64,000 bases of DNA, taken from positions 41,341-105,340 of the forward strand of contig NZ_SMKR01000003.1 in assembly GCF_004348725.1 (NCBI RefSeq). The letters run 5' to 3'. Made by a program: the position numbers and the translations under genes. Every line of letters starts with the position of its first letter. Position 1 is the stretch's first letter. This DNA is from Kribbella turkmenica (GTDB lineage: Bacteria; Actinomycetota; Actinomycetes; Propionibacteriales; Kribbellaceae). The notes beneath the pieces are model-generated. The model ran no database searches and was not told where the DNA came from. It saw only the letters and a program-made list of their open reading frames with translations. Of the stretch, positions 1 to 8,669 are shown one piece after another.

Positions 1-2
1 TT

Positions 3-77
3 CAGGCCGCGGGGGCGATTTCCTCGGTGCCTCACGGGGATGCGATCGACGCGCGTTATGCGGAGGTGTACCTGTGA
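3..77 (+). CDS. 3' end of an unidentified gene (partial)
   Basis: An open frame runs from the left edge to a TGA at 75-77 that overlaps the GTG start of the next gene (GTGA). The visible tail ends in ARYAEVYL. Twenty-five residues are too few to assign a family. The 4-bp overlap says only that this gene is translationally coupled to the glycosidase-like/FGE-like gene downstream and so belongs to the same operon. Confidence 0.5.
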   Translation, partial: QAAGAISSVPHGDAIDARYAEVYL

Positions 78-2062
78 ATCCGCTCGAGCCGCGGCCCATC
101 GATCTGCCTGCCAAGGTGGACCTCGGGCTCCGGGCCGACCTGGCCTTCCTCGACGACGCCAAGATCCTCGGCGCGCCGGAGGACCCGGCCGACCTGCCGC
201 GCTGGCGCGGCAAGCTCGCCGAGTGGTTGATCGGGGCGTACGACCGGACGCAGTACGACGGCACCCACTACGAGGACCCCGGCCGGGAGTGGACCCAGAC
301 GGCGTACTCGGTGGCGCTCGTCTGGCTCTGGGACGACCAGTTGTACGACGTCGAGACCGGCAAGTTCACGCCGGAGAAGTTCGTCCGGCACGGGATCGAC
401 GACTTCGGCGGGTACGACGCGGTCGTGCTCTGGCACGCCTACCCGGTGATCGGGATCGACGACCGCAACCAGTTCGACTACTACCGCGACGTCCCGGGGC
501 TGCGGGAGCTCATCGACGACCTGCACCGGCTCGGGCTGAAGGTGTTCTTCGACTACAACCCGTGGGACGTCGGCACCCGCCGGGCCGCGCGCTCCGACGC
601 CGACGAGTTCGCCGCGCTGGTCACCGACTACGCGGTCGACGGCGTCTTCCTGGACACGTTGAAGGAGGGTGACCCGGCGTTCACCCGCGCGCTCCGCGCG
701 GCGAACCCGGCGATCGCGTTCGAGGGCGAGTCACGGTTGCCGATGGCAAGGATCGGGGACCACGCACTGTCCTGGGCGCAGTGGTTCGCCGACACCAAGG
801 CGCCCGGTGTGCTGCGCGCGCACCTGTTCGAGCGCCGGCACATGATGCACCACACCCGCCGCTGGAACCGGGACCACAGCGACGAGCTGCAGTCCGCCTG
901 GGTGAACGGCGTCGGCATGCTGGTGTGGGAGTCGGTGTTCTCCGTCTGGGTCGGCTGGAACGCGCGCGACCGGGCGACACTGCGCCGGATGGTCGCCGCC
1001 CAGCGCGCCTTCGCGCCGGTGCTGATCAACGGCGACTGGATCCAGCTGACGCCGGAGGTGCCGGACAAGGCCCGCGAGCACGGCGTCTACGGCTCCCGCT
1101 GGGACCTGGCCGACATCACCTTCTGGACGCTGATCAACCGCGACGAGCAGGACTTCGAGGGCATCGTGCTGCGCTCGGAGGACCAGGTCGGCGACTGGTA
1201 CGACGTGACCTCGGGCGTCCCGATCACGGCCGACGACGACGGCGTGCACCTGGTCGTGCCGGGCCGTGGCGTCGCCGGGATCGTCCGGGTCGGCGCGACC
1301 GCCGGATCCAACTGCCGGGCGACCGCCCGCCGGCTGGGCACGCTGCCGCGATCGCACGTCAAGGACTCCGCGTTCCCGATGTCGCCGGCCCGGCGGATCG
1401 AGGTGCCGGAGGTCTCCGCTGACGCGTCCATCGGCCCGGCGGTCGCCGTACCGGCGGGCGAGCACGCGCTGATGGTCCGGCACCGGCGGCGCGAGACCGG
1501 GCTGTACGACCAGGCGCCGTACGTGGACGAGTGGAAGCCGCTGCCGCCACGGCTGCACGACCTCCGGACGGTGCGGCGCGAGGTGACCCTGCCAGGCATC
1601 TCCGTCGCGGTGTCCGAGGTGACGAACGACCAGTACGCCGAGTTCGTCGCCGCGACCGGCTACCGGCCGCGGATCCCGAACCGGTTCCTGAAGCACTGGG
1701 TGGACGGTGCCCCGGTCGCCGGGACCGAGGACCACCCGGTGACGTACGTCGACCTGCCGGACGCGCGCGCGTACGCCGCCTGGCGCGGTGGGCGGCTGCC
1801 GACCGAGGACGAGTGGCAGGTCGCCGCCGGGCTGGACGGGTTCACCCGGGCCGAGCCACTGGTGTGGAACCTGACCGAGAGCGAGCACCGGGACGGGCGC
1901 AGCCGGTTCTGCATCCTCAAGGGCGGCTCGTACTATGTCGCCGAGGGCTCCGACTGGTACGCCGACGGTGGGCCGAAGGATCCTGAGGTGAGCTTCAAGC
2001 TGGTGCTGACCGGTGGTGGTCTCGACCGGGCCGGGACGATCGGTTTCAGGGTTGCGGGATGA
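74..2062 (+). CDS. Glycosidase-like TIM-barrel protein fused to an FGE/SUMF1-like domain
   Basis: The 662-residue protein has two parts. Residues 1 to about 400 look like a glycoside-hydrolase-type TIM barrel: DYNPWD near residue 157, GVFLDT at about 190 and FEGES at about 216 are the kind of strand-end acidic motifs that barrel glycosidases use. Residues about 500 to 662 match the formylglycine-generating enzyme (SUMF1) fold, with [18 protein letters not shown] and LKGGSYY. Only one cysteine is visible near the C-terminal motif, so the copper-binding cysteine pair of true formylglycine-generating enzymes appears to be missing; a carbohydrate-binding or structural role is more likely. The start is GTG at 74, coupled to the upstream stop. 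The stop overlaps the ATG of the CoA transferase (ATGA). No signal peptide is seen. The fold assignment of the first half is inference. Confidence 0.6.
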   Translation: MNPLEPRPIDLPAKVDLGLRADLAFLDDAKILGAPEDPADLPRWRGKLAEWLIGAYDRTQYDGTHYEDPGREWTQTAYSVALVWLWDDQLYDVETGKFTPEKFVRHGIDDFGGYDAVVLWHAYPVIGIDDRNQFDYYRDVPGLRELIDDLHRLGLKVFFDYNPWDVGTRRAARSDADEFAALVTDYAVDGVFLDTLKEGDPAFTRALRAANPAIAFEGESRLPMARIGDHALSWAQWFADTKAPGVLRAHLFERRHMMHHTRRWNRDHSDELQSAWVNGVGMLVWESVFSVWVGWNARDRATLRRMVAAQRAFAPVLINGDWIQLTPEVPDKAREHGVYGSRWDLADITFWTLINRDEQDFEGIVLRSEDQVGDWYDVTSGVPITADDDGVHLVVPGRGVAGIVRVGATAGSNCRATARRLGTLPRSHVKDSAFPMSPARRIEVPEVSADASIGPAVAVPAGEHALMVRHRRRETGLYDQAPYVDEWKPLPPRLHDLRTVRREVTLPGISVAVSEVTNDQYAEFVAATGYRPRIPNRFLKHWVDGAPVAGTEDHPVTYVDLPDARAYAAWRGGRLPTEDEWQVAAGLDGFTRAEPLVWNLTESEHRDGRSRFCILKGGSYYVAEGSDWYADGGPKDPEVSFKLVLTGGGLDRAGTIGFRVAG

Positions 2063-3270
2063 ACGGTGATCGACCGGAGGGCCTTCGGCCGGCGGCACTC
2101 GACGGGGTGAAGGTGCTGGAGGCCGCGACGCTGTTCGCGGGGCCGCTGGCGGCGACGTTCCTCGGCGACTTCGGGGCCGACGTCACCAAGATCGAGCACC
2201 CGGCGCGGCCCGATGCGGCCCGCACGCACGGTACGTCGAAGGACGGCGTCGGGCTGTGGTTCAAGACACTCGGCCGGAACAAGCGGCTCGCGACCCTGGA
2301 CCTGTCCCGCGGGCGCGAGGTCTTCCTCGACCTGGTGCGGCGCAACGACGTCCTGGTGGAGAACTTCCGGCCCGGAACGCTGGAGCGGTGGGGTCTCGGG
2401 CCCGACGCCCTGCTCGAGGCGAACCCGCGGCTGGTGATCGCCCGGGTGACCGCCTTCGGCCAGGTGGGCCCGTGGTCGAAGCGGCCCGGGTTCGGCTCGC
2501 TGGCCGAGGCGATGAGCGGGTTCGCGGCCGTGACCGGTGAGCCGGACGGTCCGCCGACGCTGCCGCCGTTCGGGCTGGCCGACGGGATCACCGCGCTGGC
2601 GACCGCGTACGCCGTCCTGGTCGCGCTGCGCGAACGTGATCGGTCCGGCCGGGGCCAGGTGATCGACATGGCGATCATCGAGCCGATCCTGATGATGCTC
2701 GGCGGCGGCATCACGGCGTACCAGCAGACCGGTTACGTCCAGCCGCGGCTGGGGAACCGCTCGTCGAACAACGCGCCGCGCAACGTCTACCGGACGGCGG
2801 ACGGCCGCTGGGTCGCGGTGTCGACCAGTTCGCAGAGCATCGCCGAGCGAGTGGTCACGCTGGTCGGTCGCCCGGACCTGGTCGCCGAGCCCTGGTTCGC
2901 GACCGGCCGGGAGCGTGCGCAGCACGCCGACGAGCTGGACGAGGCGGTCGGGTCGTGGATCGCCGAACGGTCGCTGGACGTGGTGATGGCGGAGTTCGAG
3001 AAGGCGGAGGCCGCGGCCGGGCCGGTGCACGACATCCGCGGCATCATGGCCGACCCGCAGTACGCCGCCCTGCGGACGATCGTCGCCGTGGCCGACGAGG
3101 AGCTCGGGGGACCGGTGCAGATGCAGAACGTGCTGTTCCGGTTGTCGGCGTCACCGGGAGCGATCCGCTGGGCCGGCCGGCCGCACGGCGCGGACACCGA
3201 CGACGTGCTCGCCGAGATCGGCGTGACCCCGGAGCAGGTCGCGGCGCTGCGCGAAGCCGGCGTGGTCTGA
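2059..3270 (+). CDS. CaiB/BaiF family (class III) CoA transferase
   Basis: A 403-residue protein of the usual family length. It would move CoA between acyl-CoA and a free carboxylic acid without forming a covalent phosphate. The N-terminal [27 protein letters not shown] segment region (GADVTKIE) and the [15 protein letters not shown] block are family hallmarks. The catalytic aspartate is probably Asp175 in FGLADGITA. The gene sits between the glycosidase-like gene (4-bp overlap) and a CitE-like lyase that starts at the very next base. A transferase plus lyase pair of this kind activates and then cleaves a hydroxy- or branched dicarboxylate, as in citramalate- or itaconate-type pathways. The real substrate cannot be read from the sequence. 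Confidence 0.85.
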   Translation: MNGDRPEGLRPAALDGVKVLEAATLFAGPLAATFLGDFGADVTKIEHPARPDAARTHGTSKDGVGLWFKTLGRNKRLATLDLSRGREVFLDLVRRNDVLVENFRPGTLERWGLGPDALLEANPRLVIARVTAFGQVGPWSKRPGFGSLAEAMSGFAAVTGEPDGPPTLPPFGLADGITALATAYAVLVALRERDRSGRGQVIDMAIIEPILMMLGGGITAYQQTGYVQPRLGNRSSNNAPRNVYRTADGRWVAVSTSSQSIAERVVTLVGRPDLVAEPWFATGRERAQHADELDEAVGSWIAERSLDVVMAEFEKAEAAAGPVHDIRGIMADPQYAALRTIVAVADEELGGPVQMQNVLFRLSASPGAIRWAGRPHGADTDDVLAEIGVTPEQVAALREAGVV

Positions 3271-4098
3271 GTGCTGACCGCGCTGTACGTCCCGGCGAAC
3301 CGGCCGGACCGGTTCGCTAAGGCAGTTGCCGCCGGTTCCGACCTGGTCGTGTTCGACCTGGAGGACGCGGTCCCGGTCGACGACAAGGCGGACGCCCGCG
3401 GCTGGGCGGTCGCCTGGATCGCCGCGAACGCCACCGGTGCGGTCGAGGTCCGGGTGAACGCGCCGGGGACACCCTGGATCGAGGACGACCTGGCCGCGGT
3501 GGCCGCCGTCCCGCGGATCCGGGTCCGGGTGCCGAAGGTCGAGAGCGCCGCCGAGGTGCACGCCGTGCTCGAACAGGTGCCGTCGGCAAAGATCACCGCG
3601 CTGATCGAGTCTCCGCTCGGGCTGGAGAAGGCGTTCGAGATCGCCTCGGCGGATCCTCGCGTGGTCGCCGTCGCACTGGGGGAGGCGGACCTCGCCGGCT
3701 CGCTCGGCGTCGACGGCTCTGCCGGGCTGGCGTGGGCCCGCAGCCGGCTGGTGACCGCGTCCCGGGCGGCCGGACTGGGCGCTCCGATGATGTCGGTCTA
3801 TCCGCACGTCAACGACGCCGACGGGCTGCGGCGGACGAGTCTGGAGGGCCGTGCGCTCGGGTTCGTCGGCCGCACGGCGATCCACCCGCGGCAACTGGCG
3901 ACGATCGTGGAGTGCTTCACACCGACCGCCGTTCAGGTGGCCGAGGCGGAGGCTCTGCTCGCGGCCGTCGAGAAGGCCGGGGTGACCGAGGGCGGGGTGA
4001 TCGTGCTGCCGGACGGCCGGATGGTCGACCCGGCCATGGTGGGGCGCGCCCGTGAGGTGAGCACCCTGATGCGGGAGATCGAAGCACGCTCCGGCTAG
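3271..4098 (+). CDS. HpcH/HpaI aldolase / citrate lyase beta-like CoA-ester lyase
   Basis: A 275-residue CitE-like protein. Members cleave beta-hydroxyacyl-CoA esters such as malyl-, citramalyl- or HMG-type CoA into acetyl- or propionyl-CoA plus an oxoacid, with Mg2+. Visible motifs are YVPANRPDR at the N-terminus, VVFDLEDAVP, the metal-binding glutamate in IESPLG, the GEADL metal motif, and GRTAIHPRQ near the C-terminus. The GTG start at 3271 follows the CoA-transferase stop with no gap, so the two are co-translated. Together they suggest activation and cleavage of one acid, possibly derived from a substrate of the upstream glycosidase-like protein. The substrate is unknown. Confidence 0.85.
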   Translation: MLTALYVPANRPDRFAKAVAAGSDLVVFDLEDAVPVDDKADARGWAVAWIAANATGAVEVRVNAPGTPWIEDDLAAVAAVPRIRVRVPKVESAAEVHAVLEQVPSAKITALIESPLGLEKAFEIASADPRVVAVALGEADLAGSLGVDGSAGLAWARSRLVTASRAAGLGAPMMSVYPHVNDADGLRRTSLEGRALGFVGRTAIHPRQLATIVECFTPTAVQVAEAEALLAAVEKAGVTEGGVIVLPDGRMVDPAMVGRAREVSTLMREIEARSG

Positions 4099-4107
4099 TC
4101 TCGACGT

Positions 4108-5700
4108 ATGCTCCCGCGCAGTGTTGACGCCGTGGTGATCGGGTCGGGGCCGAACGGGCTGGTGAGCGCGATCGGCCTCGCCGACGCGGGCTGGGACGTG
4201 CTGGTGCTGGAGGCCGCGGAGGCCTTCGGCGGTGCGGTCCGGTCGACCGAGAGTGACGGCTGGATCAGCGACCGTTTCAGTTCGAACTACCCACTCGGCG
4301 TGGCGTCACCGGTGCTGCGTGCGCTGGAGCTCGACAAGCACGGCCTCCGCTGGTCCTACGCGCCGTTGCCGCTCGTACACCTGATGGACCCGAACGGCGG
4401 CTCGGTCGCGGTTCACCCGGACCCCGAGAGCACCGCCAAGTCGATCGGCGCCGACCACCCGGGTGACGGCGACGCCTGGCTGCGGCTCTACCAGCAGTAC
4501 GTCGAGATCCGCGAGCCGCTGCTGAAGGCGCTGCTGACGACCTGGCCGCCGGTCGTGCCGGGGATCAAGCTGGCCCGGAAGCTGGGATCGGTCGGCGAGT
4601 TGTTGCGGTTCGCCCGGTTCATGGCGATGCCGATGCACCGGATGGGCCAGGAACTGTTCGCGGGCTCGCGCGGCCCGGCGCTGCTCGCCGGCAACTCGCT
4701 GCACGCCGACGTGCCGCTGTCGGGCAGCGTCAGCGGCACCATGGGCTGGCTGCTGGTCATGCTGGCGCAGGACGTCGGCTACCCGGTCGTCACCGGCGGG
4801 TCCAGCGGCCTGGCGACAGCCCTGGTCCGCCGCGCCGAGCGTGCCGGAGCCTTGCTCGTTCCGAGTACGCCGGTCACCGCGATCGAGCTGTCCGGCGGGC
4901 GCGTGACCGGCGTCCGCACGGCCTCCGGTGAGACGGTCGTGGTGAAGCGGTCGGTGATCGCGGACGTGTCCGCGCCGGCCCTGTACGACCAGTTGTTGCC
5001 AAGTGCAACGATTCCGGCCGGGTTGCGCCGGGACCTGGACGAGCGCTTCCAGTGGGACTACCCGACGGTCAAGGTGAACTTCCGGTTGAGCGGGCGGGTG
5101 CCGTGGCGCTCGGAGGAGGCGCGGTCGGCCGGCGTCGTCCACCTGGCCGGAACGGCGGACGACCTGATCCACCTGTCCGCCGACCTGGACACCGGGCGGT
5201 TGCCGTCGCAGCCGTTCCTGCTGATCGGGCAGACCACCACGTCGGACCCGAGCCGGTCCCCCGAAGGGACCGAGGCGCTCTGGGCCTACTCGCACCTGCC
5301 CCGCGGCGTCGGCGACGACGAGTCCGCGGTCAAGCTGGCGCACCGGATGGAACGGGCGATCGAGCGGTACGCGCCGGGTTTCAGCGACCTGGTCATCGAC
5401 CGTGACGTGCAGCGGCCGAGTGAGCTCGAGTCCGGCAACGCGGCGCTCAGCCTGGGCGCGGTCGGCGGCGGGACCATGCAACTCCAGCAGCAGTTGGTCT
5501 TCCGCCCGACCATCGGTCTCGGCAGCCCGCGGACCTTCGTGTCCGGGCTCTACCTCGGCAGTTCCGCGATCCACCCGGGCGGTGGCGTCCACGGTGCCTG
5601 CGGCCATCTGGCGGCCCGCACCGCGCTCCGCGACGCGTCCGTCGTCGGCCCGCTGACCCGGGCCTTCCCGGCCGCTGCCCTTCGCCGCCTGCAGCGCTGA
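4108..5700 (+). CDS. Phytoene desaturase-like FAD-dependent oxidoreductase
   Basis: A 530-residue flavoprotein of the phytoene desaturase/amine oxidase superfamily. The Rossmann FAD motif VIGSGPNGLVSA is at residues 8-19 and is followed by LVLEAAEAFGG. The C-terminal SGLYLGSSAIHPGGGVHG block is typical of the NAD(P)/FAD-dependent relatives of CrtI. No carotenoid genes lie nearby, so a role in pigment synthesis is not supported; related stand-alone actinobacterial proteins have no fixed substrate. The ATG at 4108 lies 9 bp after the lyase stop, and the gene ends one base before the next start, so it is probably in the same transcript. Confidence 0.75.
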   Translation: MLPRSVDAVVIGSGPNGLVSAIGLADAGWDVLVLEAAEAFGGAVRSTESDGWISDRFSSNYPLGVASPVLRALELDKHGLRWSYAPLPLVHLMDPNGGSVAVHPDPESTAKSIGADHPGDGDAWLRLYQQYVEIREPLLKALLTTWPPVVPGIKLARKLGSVGELLRFARFMAMPMHRMGQELFAGSRGPALLAGNSLHADVPLSGSVSGTMGWLLVMLAQDVGYPVVTGGSSGLATALVRRAERAGALLVPSTPVTAIELSGGRVTGVRTASGETVVVKRSVIADVSAPALYDQLLPSATIPAGLRRDLDERFQWDYPTVKVNFRLSGRVPWRSEEARSAGVVHLAGTADDLIHLSADLDTGRLPSQPFLLIGQTTTSDPSRSPEGTEALWAYSHLPRGVGDDESAVKLAHRMERAIERYAPGFSDLVIDRDVQRPSELESGNAALSLGAVGGGTMQLQQQLVFRPTIGLGSPRTFVSGLYLGSSAIHPGGGVHGACGHLAARTALRDASVVGPLTRAFPAAALRRLQR

Positions 5701-5701
5701 C

Positions 5702-6109
5702 GTGCGACTCGACGAAGCCGACTGCCGGGCTCGCGTCGCGGCTGCGCGGGTGGGGCGGTTGGCGACCGTCGGCGCCGACCTGCGGCCCCACGTCGTACCG
5801 GTGACGTACGCGGTGCACGGCGACGAGGTGTTCGTCGGGATCGACCAGAAGCCGAAGACCACGACCGCGCTGAAGCGGCTGCGCAACATCGCCGAGAACG
5901 ATCGCGTGGCGGTCCTGGTCGACGAGTACGACGAGGACTGGACCCATCTGTGGTGGGTACGGCTCGACGGCGTCGCGCGGGTGCTCGCGGAGTCGCCGGC
6001 CGCGGTCGGCCTGCTGCGGGCGAAGTACCCGCAGTACGACGCCGATCCGCCGCGCGGGCCGGTGATCGTCGTCCAGGTGGACGGCTGGTCCGGCTGGTCC
6101 TACACCTGA
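5702..6109 (+). CDS. PPOX-class F420-type flavoprotein (TIGR03668-like)
   Basis: A 135-residue split-barrel protein of the pyridoxamine phosphate oxidase-like superfamily. The N-terminal CRARVAAARVGRLATVG pattern and PHVVPVTYAV followed by KPKTTTALKRLRNI are typical of actinobacterial members thought to use coenzyme F420. The GTG start at 5702 follows the upstream stop by one base. The reaction is unknown. It was assigned from length and motif pattern, so cofactor identity is inferred from the family only. Confidence 0.75.
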   Translation: MRLDEADCRARVAAARVGRLATVGADLRPHVVPVTYAVHGDEVFVGIDQKPKTTTALKRLRNIAENDRVAVLVDEYDEDWTHLWWVRLDGVARVLAESPAAVGLLRAKYPQYDADPPRGPVIVVQVDGWSGWSYT

Positions 6110-6166
6110 GTCGCGATCAGCCTAGGGTGGGGTGGGTCGGTCGGAGCGCGGACGGAGGGGCAGCGG

Positions 6167-7426
6167 GTGGGTGACGGCGTGGGTGTGGAGGGACTGCTGC
6201 GGGAGTTGGCGCCGCAGGTGCTGGGTTTTCTGGCCCGGCGCTACGGCCAGTTCGATCTCTGTGAGGACGCCGTGCAGGAGGCGCTGCTCGCGGCGGCGAC
6301 GCAGTGGCCGGTGGACGGCGTACCGGCGAATCCGCGCGGCTGGTTGATCACGGTCGCGACCCGGCGACTGACCGACCAGTTCCGCAGCGAGAACGCGCGG
6401 CGGCGGCGGGAGGACACGGTCGCAACGATGGCCGGGCCGGAGGAGCTGGTGTCGCCCGGTGCCGACACCGACGCGGCGCCTGAGTCCGACGACACCCTGA
6501 CGCTGCTGTTCCTGTGCTGCCACCCGGCCGTCACCCCGGCCTCGCAGGTCGCGCTGACGCTGCGCGCGGTCGGCGGTCTGACCACCGCCGAGATCGCCCG
6601 GGCGTTCATGGTGCCGGAGGCGACGATGGCGCCACGGATCAGCCGGGCGAAGAAGAGCATCAAGGCGGCCGGCAGCCGGTTCGTGATGCCACCGGAGGAG
6701 GAGCGGGCAGATCGGCTGCGGGTGGTGCTCCAGGTCCTGTACCTGATCTTCAACGAGGGCTACACCGCGAGCTCGGGCGAGGAACTGCAACGCGTCGAGT
6801 TGACCGCCGAGGCGATCCGGCTGACGCGGATGCTGCACGACGTACTCCCCGGCGACGGCGAGGTCGCCGGTCTGCTGGCACTGATGCTCCTGACGGATTC
6901 CCGGCGGACGGCGCGGACGACGGCCGACGGCGGCCTGGTCCCGATCGACGAGCAGGACCGGTCGCTGTGGGACCGCCGGCAGATCGAGGACGGGGCCGCG
7001 CTGATCCTGCGCACGCTGTCGCGGGGTGCGGTCGGTTCCTACCAGTTGCAGGCGGCGATCGCGGCGATCCATGCCGAGGCCCCGAGCGCGGAGGAGACGG
7101 ACTGGCGCGAGATTCTCGCCCTGTACCTGCTGCTCGAGAAGATGACGCCGAACCCGATGGTCACCCTGAACCGCGCGATCGCCCTGGCCCAGGTCGAAGG
7201 TCCGCAGGCCGGCCTGGACCTGCTCGCGACCCTCGACGACAACAAGTTCCTCACCGAGTCCCACCGCCTGGACGCCGTTCGTGCCCACCTGCTGGAGCGC
7301 GCGGGGGATCTCGCCGGTGCGCACGCTCTCTACCTGGCCGCGGCGCGCCGGACCACCAGCCTTCCGGAGCAGCGGTACCTGGCTGCCAAAGCCGCCGGCA
7401 TCTCGCAGCAGACCACCGGCGGCTGA
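6167..7426 (+). CDS. ECF42-type RNA polymerase sigma factor with C-terminal helical extension
   Basis: A 419-residue extracytoplasmic-function sigma factor. Region 2 covers about residues 10-85 (LCEDAVQEALLAA, then NPRGWLITVATRRLTD). Region 4 covers about 115-175 (LTTAEIARAFMVPEATMAPRISRAK). The remaining 240 residues form the helical, TPR-like extension seen in the ECF42 group (FLTESHRLDAVRAHLLERAG). The GTG start is supported by GGAGGGG at 6154-6160. Group members are normally co-encoded with a small DGPF/YCII-type protein; none is found next to this gene, which follows the PPOX gene by 57 bp. No anti-sigma factor is adjacent. Target promoters cannot be deduced. Confidence 0.85.
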   Translation: MGDGVGVEGLLRELAPQVLGFLARRYGQFDLCEDAVQEALLAAATQWPVDGVPANPRGWLITVATRRLTDQFRSENARRRREDTVATMAGPEELVSPGADTDAAPESDDTLTLLFLCCHPAVTPASQVALTLRAVGGLTTAEIARAFMVPEATMAPRISRAKKSIKAAGSRFVMPPEEERADRLRVVLQVLYLIFNEGYTASSGEELQRVELTAEAIRLTRMLHDVLPGDGEVAGLLALMLLTDSRRTARTTADGGLVPIDEQDRSLWDRRQIEDGAALILRTLSRGAVGSYQLQAAIAAIHAEAPSAEETDWREILALYLLLEKMTPNPMVTLNRAIALAQVEGPQAGLDLLATLDDNKFLTESHRLDAVRAHLLERAGDLAGAHALYLAAARRTTSLPEQRYLAAKAAGISQQTTGG

Positions 7427-7524
7427 GCGGGTTCAGGCTGCTTCGGCGACCTGCTCGTTCTCGGCGGGTTCCGTCCCGGCGGGCGAGGGTTCGTCGCACA
7501 GGTGCGCGGAGCCGGGGCGCTCGG

Positions 7525-8607
7525 TCAGGGGATCAGCCGGTAGAAGCGCAGGTAGTCGTGCTCGACCGGAAGAACGTCGAGGTCCCGGAAGCCCGCCTCG
7601 GTCGCATAGCGGCGAAGGGTCGACCGGCGCATCACCGCACCGGTCGCGGCGCTCCGTGGGTCACCCATCGCGCCGGGCAGACAGGCCAGGACACTCCAGC
7701 TGTAGTGGTACCGCTCGAACTCCGACGCCGGCGCCGTGAACTCGTCCTCGACGAGCTCGTCGACGACCAGCACGACCCCGCCGTCGGCCAGCATCCTCCG
7801 CGCACTCGCGAGGGCCTCGACCGGACGCGACATGTCGTGCACGGCCTCGATGATCGTCACCAGGTCGTAGCCGGTCGTGCGTGAGAGCGCCGACGCGTCC
7901 GCGACCGCGAACCTGACCCGATCGGCGACACCCGCTTCCTCGGCGTGCTTCCGCGCCGCGGCGATCGCGTCCCCGTCGAGGTCGAACCCGTCCACGGTGA
8001 CCCGGGGATACGCCTGCGCGACCGCGATGGCCGCCCACCCGGTTCCGCAGGCGATGTCGGCCACGCGGGCCGCTGGGTCCGAACGGAGCCGACGGTCGAT
8101 CTCCGGGATCGCCGGCAGCCACTCCTTGGCCAGCAGGTTCAGGAACAGCGGCCGGTTCCACTCCGCCCGGCCTTCCGGCTCCCAGGCGAGCGGAGGCGGG
8201 GCATCGCCGGTCCGGAACGCCTCGACGAGATCGGGCAGCGCGCGCCCGGCGCGAGCGATCTCCACGCCTTGGTGGGCCTGGTAGCGAACGTCGTCCGGAT
8301 CCGCGAGGACCGGGATGTGGTCGGCCGGCAGCGTGTACCGGCGTACGTCGGGTGCCGCGCCGGTGTCGTCGACGTCGAGGAGCCCGCAGGCGGCGTGGTG
8401 CTCGAGCCACTCGCGGATGTAGCGCTCCGCGGTGCCCGTGCGGGCCGCCAGCTCGACCGAGGTCGCTGGGCCCTGCTCGGCCAGGGACTTGTACAGGCCG
8501 AGCCGTTCGCCGACGTAGATCGTGTAGATCTCCAGGGCCGCGCCGGCGTGCCGGAGCAGGCGATCCGCCAGCGCCTTGGTTCGGTCGTCCGACTCGTTCG
8601 AGGGCAT
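7525..8607 (-). CDS. SAM-dependent methyltransferase with N-terminal winged helix
   Basis: A 360-residue class I methyltransferase. The first 100 residues look like the dimerisation/winged-helix domain of O-methyltransferases (LAARTGTAERYIREWLEHHA). The SAM-binding motif VADIACGTGWAA lies near residue 183, followed by the acidic strand VDGFDLDGDA. Such proteins methylate small aromatic or polyketide-type molecules, but some members act on other acceptors. The gene is divergent from the acyl-CoA dehydrogenase pair across a 62-bp gap that holds a perfect 12-bp palindrome. The last 100 bp before the convergent sigma gene hold nothing recognisable. Confidence 0.75.
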   Translation of the reverse strand: MPSNESDDRTKALADRLLRHAGAALEIYTIYVGERLGLYKSLAEQGPATSVELAARTGTAERYIREWLEHHAACGLLDVDDTGAAPDVRRYTLPADHIPVLADPDDVRYQAHQGVEIARAGRALPDLVEAFRTGDAPPPLAWEPEGRAEWNRPLFLNLLAKEWLPAIPEIDRRLRSDPAARVADIACGTGWAAIAVAQAYPRVTVDGFDLDGDAIAAARKHAEEAGVADRVRFAVADASALSRTTGYDLVTIIEAVHDMSRPVEALASARRMLADGGVVLVVDELVEDEFTAPASEFERYHYSWSVLACLPGAMGDPRSAATGAVMRRSTLRRYATEAGFRDLDVLPVEHDYLRFYRLIP

Positions 8608-8627
8608 GCAGGGATGGTAGTGGTCTG

Positions 8628-8639
8628 GGTCACGTGACC
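8628..8639. promoter_or_regulatory. Perfect palindrome GGTCACGTGACC in a divergent promoter region
   Basis: A 12-bp perfect palindrome with a CACGTG core lies in the 62-bp gap between the methyltransferase gene (start 8607, minus) and the acyl-CoA dehydrogenase gene (start 8670, plus). Its central position suits an operator shared by both promoters. No regulator gene is adjacent, so the protein that would bind is unknown. A TTGTAA hexamer at 8644-8649 could serve as part of the rightward promoter. Confidence 0.45.
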
Positions 8640-8669
8640 TGGGTTGTAACTTCGGTTTACAGTGGCGGT

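Noticed and set aside
8352..8669. N-terminal extension of the first acyl-CoA dehydrogenase to 8352
   Set aside because: It would overlap the divergent methyltransferase gene and contains only Arg/Pro-rich shadow sequence; ATG at 8670 gives a normal protein.
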